Assembly (NCBI GenBank): GCA_026712605.1
Contig: JAPORL010000088.1
Coordinates: forward strand, 1 to 5,839
DNA length: 5,839 nt
Reading direction: 5' to 3'
From: Pseudobdellovibrionaceae bacterium
GTDB lineage: Bacteria; Bdellovibrionota; Bdellovibrionia; Bdellovibrionales; UBA1609
Both the position numbers and the translations under genes were made by a program. Positions within the stretch are counted from its first letter, which is position 1. Each line of letters starts with the position of its first letter. Under the pieces are notes generated by a model. It saw nothing but the letters and a program-made list of their open reading frames with translations. It did not search any database and was not told where the DNA came from. Positions 1 through 5,839 of the stretch are shown here, piece after piece.

Positions 1-1
1 T

Positions 2-82
2 ATCTTACAAGCTTTTCACACAAGTTTCAAAATAGGTTTCGGATTTGACAACAATTCAACTGTAAATCAATTTATCAGCTGA
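2..82 (+). CDS. Possible 3' end of a convergent gene (partial, unidentified)
   Basis: Plus-strand frame 2 is open from the window edge to a TGA at 80-82, giving 26 codons. The peptide looks protein-like (…FKIGFGFDNNSTVNQFIS) and its codons suit an AT-rich gene. The Gly/aromatic/Asn-rich composition would suit the last strands of a beta-barrel or another beta-rich protein, but no family can be named from so few residues. If real, it would run tail to tail with murG and overlap its 3' end by 16 bases. An open frame of this length can occur by chance, so this is a tentative call. Confidence 0.3.
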   Translation: MLQAFHTSFKIGFGFDNNSTVNQFIS

Positions 83-522
83 TTAAATATCCAAGGAGTT
101 ATTTTATCTTCTTTTTGATAAATATTTTTCAAATTTTGAGCCAGTTGCTTTCTTCTTTCTCTATTTTTTTTAAGCTCTAAAACTTTGTTTTTAAAACTTT
201 CAGAATTAAAATCTTTTTCTGCTATCATTTCCACACAGTTTTGTGAAGATAAGCTTAAAGCATTTTGAAACTGATGCCCTCCTGCTGAATAAGTTAAAGG
301 GATTAAAACAACAGTTTTCTCAAAATAAGCTATCTCTGCGATTGAGCCTGAGCCGGCTCTTGAAAAAATTAAATCACACTCTTTATAATAATTTTGAATA
401 TTTGTTGAAAAAGCAAAAGCAGAAACACCATGTAAAGATTTGTATTTTTGATCAAGTTCGTCAAAAGATTTATCTCCTGTTTGAACCATGTAAAGATTTG
501 TATTTTTTATCAAGCTCATCAA
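67..522 (-). pseudogene. murG: murG, 3' portion (out of frame with the 5' portion)
   Basis: This frame encodes the C-terminal half of MurG, the peripheral inner-membrane glycosyltransferase that adds GlcNAc from UDP-GlcNAc to lipid I to make lipid II. True MurG sequence begins at about residue 13 (VQTGDKSFDELDQKY…). The residues before that are an out-of-frame reading of the upstream repeat copy, so the ATG at 520-522 is probably not a native start. Family motifs visible are the donor-binding stretch SRAGSGSIAEIA (residues 55-66) and GGHQFQNA (about 81-88), matching the usual SG..T.AE and D.HQ..NA segments. The gene ends at TGA 67-69. It carries 119 residues beyond the repeat. Joined to the 5' portion after removal of one 58-base copy, it would give 380 codons, or 366 from the second Met, the normal length for MurG. 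Alone it lacks the acceptor-binding domain and should be inactive. Confidence 0.85.
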
Positions 523-542
523 AAGATTTATCTCCTGTTTGA
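427..542. repeat. 58-bp imperfect tandem duplication inside murG
   Basis: Two head-to-tail copies occupy 427-484 and 485-542, each starting ACCATGTAAAGATTTG on the plus strand and ending CTCCTGTTTGA. They match at 55 of 58 positions; the differences are 450/508 (G/T), 457/515 (T/C) and 460/518 (G/A). Read on the murG strand, the differences are a Gln/Lys change and two silent third-position changes (Glu GAA/GAG and Asp GAC/GAT). Because 58 is not a multiple of three, the second copy shifts the murG frame by one base. No longer match extends past either end of the unit. Confidence 0.97.
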
Positions 543-1267
543 TGATAAATAAAAATCTCTTCTCTCCACTTTGTGTCTTGTAAAGCTTGATGGACTGCTT
601 TATTTAAAAATAAAGAGCCTTGACTGCCTCCTAAAACCAAAATTTTAAACTTATCTTTAGAAAATAATTTAGAGTTATTAGCTTGTTTTATTTGTTTTCT
701 TAAGGGGTAAGATGAGCCAATTTGTTTTTTAGGAGATAAGGATTTCACTTTTGGAAAAACTGTAAATATTTTAGAAACAAAAGGCGCTAACATTTTATTA
801 GCTAAACCCAAACAGGTATTAGCTTCCCAAATAGCTATTTTTTTTCTCATAAAAAAACCTGCTATTAAAACAGGAAATGTTACACTTCCCCCAGTTCCAA
901 AAATAACAGCAGGCTTTATTTTTCTTATTAAAAAAATGGCTTTAAAAAAAGCCATTGGCAACTGCAATAAAGTTTTAATTTTTATTAAAAAACTTTGCCC
1001 TACTGCTAAACCACCAATGGAAATTTTATGAACAAAATAAGAGCTTGAAGACAACAACTTAGAGCTTAAATTACTTCCTGTATGAACAAAATGAATTTCT
1101 AATAAACTATTTTTAGAATTTTGTTTTATAAACCTATCTTCTAGCCGTTCCGCTATAGCAAAGGCAGGATAAATATGCCCTCCTGAATCTCCCATAGCAA
1201 TTAAAATTATCTTTTTTTTATTCATATTTTTTAAATTTTCTGTTTTTATTTCTAAATCTAATTTCAT
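470..1267 (-). pseudogene. murG: murG, 5' portion, truncated by frameshift
   Basis: This frame encodes the N-terminal (lipid I-binding) domain of MurG and the start of the C-terminal domain. Motifs in order are the glycine loop GDSGGH (residues 26-31, normally GGTGGH), GTGGSVTFP (124-132), WEANTCLGLANK (147-158, normally HEQN…G..NK), GGSQGS (213-218) and HQTG (242-245). The frame then enters the repeat and stops at TAA 470-472 after four aberrant residues (SNRR). The second Met (codon at 1223-1225) matches the usual family N-terminus better than the first. Neither start has a well-spaced Shine-Dalgarno; an AGGAA lies 16 bases before the first ATG. The gene starts 36 bases after the ftsW stop, the usual ftsW-murG order of the division and cell-wall cluster. 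MurG is normally essential, so a real break here would be surprising. Several conserved motifs are atypical, but adjacency to ftsW supports MurG. Confidence 0.88.
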
Positions 1268-1303
1268 TTTAGAATAAAATAAATTCCTATCTTTATTTAA
1301 AAA

Positions 1304-2407
1304 TTAATACTCTAATCTGTTGTTTCTTTCTATAGACATAATCCATCCAAATAATAAAAAAGTGCATAATAAAGAGCTTCCTCCATAACTTAAAAAAGGC
1401 AAAGCCAAACCCTTTGTAGGAAGTAAAGATAAATTAACAGAACAATGAATGAAAACACTTATAGCAAATACAAAAATTAAAGAAAAAGATAAAACTTTTT
1501 CATAAAAATCATGAATTCTTAAAGATAGCCTCCAACCAGAATAAATTAAAAATCCATACATAGCAAATAAGATGGATAAACCTATAAAACCTGTTTCTTC
1601 AGCAAATACAGCTAAAGTAAAATCTGTATGAGCTTCTGGAAGAAAAAATAATTTACTTTGACCTTTACCTAAACCCACTCCAAATAGCCCCCCCGAATGC
1701 ACTCCTAAAAGGCTTTGTATCACTTGAAAACCCTGTCCTGAAGGATCAGCCCAAGGATTTAAAAAAGCCGATAGACGAGCTAAACGATAATCTGTGCTTG
1801 TAGCAAAATAAAAAAGCGCACTAGATATAACAGACATTCCTAAAATAAAATAAAGCCAAGGCAAACCTAAAATAAAAATAAGACAAGACACTAAGGCGCA
1901 TAATAAAATAATTGTTCCAAAATCGGGCTGTAAAATTAAAATTATAATAGGAAAACCAATAGAAAAAAAAGGAACAAACCAAAAGAAAATTTTTTGACCC
2001 GGCCATTGTTCTTTTAAAACTAAAAGCCAAGCTAATAAAAAAGGTGTTGTTACTTTTAAAAGTTCAGAGGGTTGAAACCGAAAAGAAAACGGAAGCTGAA
2101 TCCAGCGTCTTGCTCCTCCAACAGAAATACTAGTTTGCGGGAACAAAGTTAAAATTAATAATAAAACAGCAAAAAACCATAACAACATTCCAAAATATCT
2201 ATTGTATTTCCAAGGTATAAAGGCCACTATAAAAAAAGCCAGCCAAGCAATAAGACTAAAAATCAGTTGTTTATTAAAAAAGAAGAGACCATTCCCATAA
2301 GTTTCTATAGCAAATAAGAAAGATGAGCTATAAACTTGAACTAAGCCCAAGCCAGATAAAAAAAATAGACATAAAAAAATATTTCTGCTGTCTTTTGAAG
2401 ATAACAT
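1304..2407 (-). CDS. ftsW: FtsW, SEDS-family peptidoglycan polymerase of the divisome
   Basis: This is a polytopic inner-membrane protein of 367 residues with about ten hydrophobic segments. SEDS proteins polymerise lipid II into glycan strands together with a partner class B penicillin-binding protein. Signature motifs in order are GGARRWI (residues 97-103), FQPSELLK (111-118), LQPDFGT (159-165), LNPWADPSGQGFQ (216-228), GVGLGKG (243-249), LPEAHTDF (256-263, with the conserved catalytic-loop Asp at 262) and LPTKGLALPFLSYGGSS (329-345). The N-terminal cytoplasmic tail is short, and total length is slightly below that of E. coli FtsW. FtsW is preferred over its relative RodA because murG follows 36 bases downstream and because of the PEAHTDF motif context. 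The start ATG at 2405-2407 abuts the stop codon of the upstream rhodanese-like gene and has a good Shine-Dalgarno, so the two are probably translationally coupled. Product: lipid II from MurG would be its substrate after flipping. Confidence 0.95.
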   Translation of the reverse strand: MLSSKDSRNIFLCLFFLSGLGLVQVYSSSFLFAIETYGNGLFFFNKQLIFSLIAWLAFFIVAFIPWKYNRYFGMLLWFFAVLLLILTLFPQTSISVGGARRWIQLPFSFRFQPSELLKVTTPFLLAWLLVLKEQWPGQKIFFWFVPFFSIGFPIIILILQPDFGTIILLCALVSCLIFILGLPWLYFILGMSVISSALFYFATSTDYRLARLSAFLNPWADPSGQGFQVIQSLLGVHSGGLFGVGLGKGQSKLFFLPEAHTDFTLAVFAEETGFIGLSILFAMYGFLIYSGWRLSLRIHDFYEKVLSFSLIFVFAISVFIHCSVNLSLLPTKGLALPFLSYGGSSLLCTFLLFGWIMSIERNNRLEY

Positions 2408-2809
2408 TTAAAAATCCTCTACCAAAGATTCCAAGCCTTTTTTAATGAAATACACATTTACAAAACCTTTATCTCTAAGCTGTCTTGAAAAAGTTTGAGA
2501 GCTTTTTCCTGTTTTACAAATTAAAATAATGGGAGTTTTTACATCCTCTTGGTTTAGATCAGATAAAATATCCTCTTTGGTTTGTAATCTGGCTTTTTGA
2601 AGATACTTATTGAAACTAGATTTTGTATCCTCAGAAAAAGATTCTAATTGAAAAAAATCAAAAGAAATATTTTTTTCAATCAAATTATTTAATTGGTATT
2701 TATCTAAAGAATAAAGATCATCTTCTAATAGCTTGCTTTTTGATTCTTTTTTATTGAAAAAAGACTGCCTTAAAAACACAAAAAAAGATTTCATTTTGTT
2801 AAAAATCAT
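2408..2809 (-). CDS. Rhodanese-like domain protein
   Basis: This is a small, probably cytoplasmic protein of 133 residues with no signal peptide or clear membrane segment and a Lys/Ser-rich N-terminus. The C-terminal half matches the second half of a rhodanese domain: a beta strand TPIILIC, the active-site loop CKTGKS (residues 98-103, with Cys98 as the likely persulfide-carrying residue, family form CR.G.RS), a helix SSQTFSRQLRDKGF and a strand VNVYFIKKGLESL. The N-terminal half is divergent; the usual D-R and GHIPGA motifs are not recognisable. Single-domain rhodaneses move sulfane sulfur or act as protein-interaction modules, and the substrate here cannot be inferred. The TAA stop touches the ftsW ATG with no gap, so the gene looks like the first member of a rhodanese-ftsW-murG operon. 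The start at 2807-2809 has only a weak Shine-Dalgarno; Met6 (2792-2794) is an alternative. Confidence 0.8.
   Translation of the reverse strand: MIFNKMKSFFVFLRQSFFNKKESKSKLLEDDLYSLDKYQLNNLIEKNISFDFFQLESFSEDTKSSFNKYLQKARLQTKEDILSDLNQEDVKTPIILICKTGKSSQTFSRQLRDKGFVNVYFIKKGLESLVEDF
2415..2420 (-). promoter_or_regulatory. Ribosome binding site of ftsW
   Basis: AGAGGA on the minus strand lies seven bases before the ftsW ATG and inside the last codons of the upstream gene. It fixes the ftsW start and suggests that ribosomes finishing the upstream gene help initiate ftsW. Confidence 0.75.
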
Positions 2810-2843
2810 GATGTATCACTTGATTTTCAAAAATTTTATTTTA

Positions 2844-2872
2844 ATGATAAGTAAGGAGACCAGAATAAGCAA
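2844..2872 (-). promoter_or_regulatory. Candidate sigma70-like promoter for the rhodanese-ftsW-murG operon
   Basis: On the minus strand TTGCTT (2867-2872) and TATCAT (2844-2849) are separated by exactly 17 bases, matching the consensus at 4/6 and 5/6 positions. It lies 34 bases before the rhodanese-like start codon in the 120-base gap after the DUF805 gene. AT-rich DNA gives chance matches, so this is a moderate call. No convincing intrinsic terminator was seen in the same gap, so read-through from the DUF805 gene is possible. Confidence 0.42.
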
Positions 2873-2929
2873 GAGTGATTTTATAGATTTTTTTGAGGAT
2901 ACAAATTGAGAATCTATTTAAAATCATCT

Positions 2930-3820
2930 CTATTTATCTTCAAATTCATCTTCATATTCTCCGCTCATTCCACCAGGAGTTCCTATAGGCGGATCAATTT
3001 TAAAAGTAGTCTTTAGATCTGAAGGGTTATTATTAGAGCCTACCATACTTACAATATTGGATGAGCTATTATCAGGAAAGCGAATTTCTACTTTTTTATT
3101 TTGACTTAAAGCGGTTTGTATCCTTTGCACCACATTATTACCAACAACCATAATTTTATCTTTTGCAATAGAGGCTCCAGCTCCATTAAATTGATTATCT
3201 ATAAATAACATTCCCATTATTCTAGGGCTTTTTTGAAGTTCTTCTTCAAATTTATCCTTATATTTTTTTGGCATGGGAACCGAATCTATAACATCTTGGA
3301 CAGCCTGCCCTGTGTTTGCATTGGGATTATTCAAAGTCCTAACGGCTTTGCTTCCTTTACGGGCATAATATAATATAAACAGCATGAATACCGCATATAA
3401 AATCATAATAACATAGCAAGCTTTCAAAAGAAAAGGAGGTCCTGAATATTGTAAAGGAACCTCTCCATACTTATTATCTTCAGGTTTTCCTTTCTGTATA
3501 ACCAAATAAACAATCAAAGGAATACTGAAAGGAAACAGCAACAATAAAATGGAAATCCAACCTGTTAAATTGAGATCATGGAGTCTTTTGATAGTTATAA
3601 CAAAAGTAGCATAAAGAAGATAAAAGCCATAAAGAAAAATAAGCAAACCGGATATAAGTGTTGGGAATAACATATGGCTCAGCATATAAATTATAGGTGA
3701 TACGATAACTCCCACTAAGGAAAGCGCTGTAAAAGTAAGAGTAAAGGCTTCACGAGAAATACGACCATGCGCCTTAAATAGAAAAGTTTTAATGCTACTC
3801 ATGGAAGATTCTGACTGCAT
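2930..3820 (-). CDS. DUF805 inner-membrane protein with C-terminal soluble extension
   Basis: The protein has 296 residues. The first ~125 form a DUF805 domain: GRISREAF (19-26), the hallmark KRLHDLNLTGW (78-88) and the closing KGKPEDNKYGEVPLQ (110-124). Hydrophobic segments lie at about 28-48, 52-76 and 89-108, with a fourth at 131-152, a little beyond the usual domain end. From about 153 to 296 follows a hydrophilic region with no family I recognise. It contains a short beta-rich stretch (about 200-250), an Asn/Ser-rich linker (250-266) and an acidic tail. DUF805 proteins are widespread and mostly uncharacterised, so no role can be given. The start at 3818-3820 is supported by GAGGT seven bases upstream; Met7 is the alternative. 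The gene is transcribed away from the 23S rRNA gene and toward the cell-wall operon, 120 bases ahead of it. Confidence 0.85.
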   Translation of the reverse strand: MQSESSMSSIKTFLFKAHGRISREAFTLTFTALSLVGVIVSPIIYMLSHMLFPTLISGLLIFLYGFYLLYATFVITIKRLHDLNLTGWISILLLLFPFSIPLIVYLVIQKGKPEDNKYGEVPLQYSGPPFLLKACYVIMILYAVFMLFILYYARKGSKAVRTLNNPNANTGQAVQDVIDSVPMPKKYKDKFEEELQKSPRIMGMLFIDNQFNGAGASIAKDKIMVVGNNVVQRIQTALSQNKKVEIRFPDNSSSNIVSMVGSNNNPSDLKTTFKIDPPIGTPGGMSGEYEDEFEDK

Positions 3821-3827
3821 ATCTATT

Positions 3828-3832
3828 ACCTC
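3828..3832 (-). promoter_or_regulatory. Ribosome binding site of the DUF805 gene
   Basis: GAGGT on the minus strand, seven bases before the ATG at 3818-3820, supports that start over the internal Met at 3800-3802. Confidence 0.7.
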
Positions 3833-3892
3833 ATTTTACACTTTGAGCCATTGATACTTTTAATAAGTAACAATAAAAACTCATTAACTTAA

Positions 3893-3920
3893 ATTTTAAA
3901 GAATAATTGATAAAATACAA
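3893..3920 (-). promoter_or_regulatory. Weak promoter candidate for the DUF805 gene
   Basis: On the minus strand TTGTAT (3915-3920) and TAAAAT (3893-3898) are 16 bases apart. The -10 is 5/6 to consensus, but the -35 keeps only TTG. It would give a leader of roughly 65 bases. The surrounding DNA is so AT-rich that other placements are possible. Confidence 0.28.
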
Positions 3921-4067
3921 TAAAAAACACATTTAATTAAGGATTTTTTCCTATTTTCTGTGGAAAAGTTATATAAATTCTCAAAACAAAGCAAAAAACT
4001 TCAAAAAATCAATAATCGCATTTTTACAATTGAGCTCACAATTTTTAAATATATATCTCAAAAAACA

Positions 4068-4096
4068 TTGACTTTTACTTAAGCTTTTCGTAATTT
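4068..4096 (+). promoter_or_regulatory. Candidate promoter for the 23S rRNA gene
   Basis: TTGACT (4068-4073, 5/6 to the -35 consensus) and TAATTT (4091-4096) are 17 bases apart. The -10 matches only at its T, A and final T, which are the most conserved positions. An AT-rich A-tract region precedes it, as at strong rRNA promoters. It lies about 80 bases before the boxA element, a sensible order for an rRNA leader. Confidence 0.5.
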
Positions 4097-4174
4097 TCTA
4101 CAGCTGATTTAGAAAGCCTTTAAAAGCAATACAATCAACAGATAAGTTTAAAGCTTTTTTAAAGCCTGAAACTT

Positions 4175-4186
4175 TGCTCTTTGACA
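4175..4186 (+). promoter_or_regulatory. boxA antitermination element of the 23S leader
   Basis: TGCTCTTTGACA differs at one base from the E. coli rRNA boxA TGCTCTTTAACA. In RNA this element binds NusB-NusE (S10) and helps RNA polymerase read through long untranslated rRNA genes. In linked operons it is found ahead of 16S and again in the 16S-23S spacer. Here it sits 216 bases ahead of the 23S start with no 16S before it. Confidence 0.8.
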
Positions 4187-4276
4187 ATTGAATAAATTTT
4201 TTTGTGATAAAAAATTGTCTTTGATTTTAGACAGAATTTGTTTAAAAACAGAGACAAAATCATATTAGTAAAGATA

Positions 4277-4329
4277 GAATTGATTTTGAGTAGAAAAAGA
4301 TTTTATAAATAAATTTATAAGATCAATTC
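4277..4329 (+). other. Leader stem-loop upstream of 23S
   Basis: GAATTGATTTT (4277-4287) pairs with AAGATCAATTC (4319-4329) over 11 pairs including one G-U. Within it TTATAAAT (4303-4310) and ATTTATAA (4313-4320) form a perfect 8-pair inverted repeat with a two-base gap, sharing two bases with the outer stem, so the two partly compete. It is probably a pre-rRNA leader structure. Its role in processing or antitermination is inference. Confidence 0.5.
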
Positions 4330-4348
4330 AAATCATTCTTGGCATTTT

Positions 4349-4381
4349 CATCTCAAAAAACTTCGGTTTTTTGTAAAGATG
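4349..4381 (+). other. C(UUCG)G-capped hairpin just before 23S
   Basis: CAAAAAAC (4354-4361), UUCG loop (4362-4365) and GUUUUUUG (4366-4373) form a perfect 8-pair stem with the very stable C(UUCG)G cap. Below a three-base bulge, CATCT (4349-4353) pairs with AGATG (4377-4381). It ends about 20 bases before the predicted 23S 5' end, so it would lie in the excised leader. The A/U stem followed by no U-run on the plus strand makes an intrinsic terminator unlikely. Confidence 0.6.
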
Positions 4382-4401
4382 ATAATCATTATATCAAGAG
4401 T

Positions 4402-5839
<1,438 letters not shown>

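Larger units (their letters stand above)
3821..4401. other. Divergent intergenic region; 23S rRNA leader without 16S or tRNA
   Basis: These 581 bases contain no convincing coding region, no 16S rRNA 3' end (no anti-Shine-Dalgarno region) and no tRNA-Ile or tRNA-Ala cloverleaf. They are very AT-rich. The left part holds promoter signals for the DUF805 gene. The right part, from about 4040, holds a promoter candidate, a boxA element and hairpins that fit an rRNA leader. An AT-only stretch with short A-runs (about 4041-4066) sits just ahead of the rRNA promoter candidate and could act as an UP element. Confidence 0.7.

Noticed and set aside
243..542. 99-codon plus-strand open frame
   Set aside because: It lies antisense across murG and the tandem repeat, has a Lys/Leu-rich low-complexity product and no family resemblance; it is a shadow of murG.
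1821..2030. 69-codon minus-strand open frame inside ftsW
   Set aside because: It is the alternative frame of ftsW membrane segments, rich in Phe and Tyr because of composition; ftsW itself is intact.
2886..2932. Possible terminator after the DUF805 gene
   Set aside because: The only inverted repeat (GAGA…TCTC) has four pairs and a poor interior, and the following T-richness is not a clean run, so it is too weak to call.
4216..4233. Small hairpin TGTCT…AGACA after boxA
   Set aside because: It has five pairs with an eight-base loop in AT-rich DNA; it could belong to the leader but is not strong enough to list by itself.
3821..4401. CRISPR array, transposon ends or tRNA in the intergenic region
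   Set aside because: No regularly spaced repeats, terminal inverted repeats with a transposase, or cloverleaf with a T-loop GTTCRA motif could be found.

Overview
The window comes from an AT-rich bacterium that makes peptidoglycan and uses standard bacterial signals: Shine-Dalgarno sites of the AGAGGA/GAGGT type and sigma70-like promoter candidates. It carries FtsW and MurG, the divisome cell-wall synthesis pair. The 5' domain of its 23S rRNA has the long form of the region around positions 4666-4930, also seen in Bacillus but shortened in E. coli. That argues against an ordinary gamma- or betaproteobacterium. I cannot place the organism further with confidence; a reduced, AT-rich or host-associated lineage is only a guess.

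Left part (1-2809, minus strand): an apparent operon reads leftward as a small rhodanese-like protein, then ftsW, then murG. The rhodanese stop codon touches the ftsW start codon, and a sigma70-like promoter candidate lies just upstream of the rhodanese gene. murG is broken as written. A 58-bp tandem duplication (427-484 and 485-542) shifts the frame by one base and creates a stop. Removing one copy would restore a MurG of normal length. The two copies differ at three positions, two of them silent, which looks more like two alleles joined together than a fresh duplication. At positions 1-82 the extreme end of a convergent plus-strand gene may be present. No murC start is visible after murG.

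Middle (2930-3820, minus strand): a DUF805 inner-membrane protein with an unusual soluble C-terminal extension, carrying its own ribosome binding site and a weak promoter candidate.

Right part (3821-5839): a 581-base non-coding region separates the DUF805 gene from a divergently transcribed 23S rRNA gene, whose first 1.44 kb are in the window. No 16S rRNA or tRNA lies in front of the 23S gene. Instead there is a promoter candidate, a near-consensus boxA antitermination element and two strong hairpins, one with a C(UUCG)G tetraloop. This indicates a 23S gene transcribed independently of 16S, so a split rRNA operon.

The main points for follow-up are the murG duplication (real lesion, strain variant or assembly join), the orphan 23S leader, the rhodanese-ftsW coupling and the divergent MurG motifs. 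I found no clear evidence of a wholly new system such as a defence, CRISPR or mobile element.
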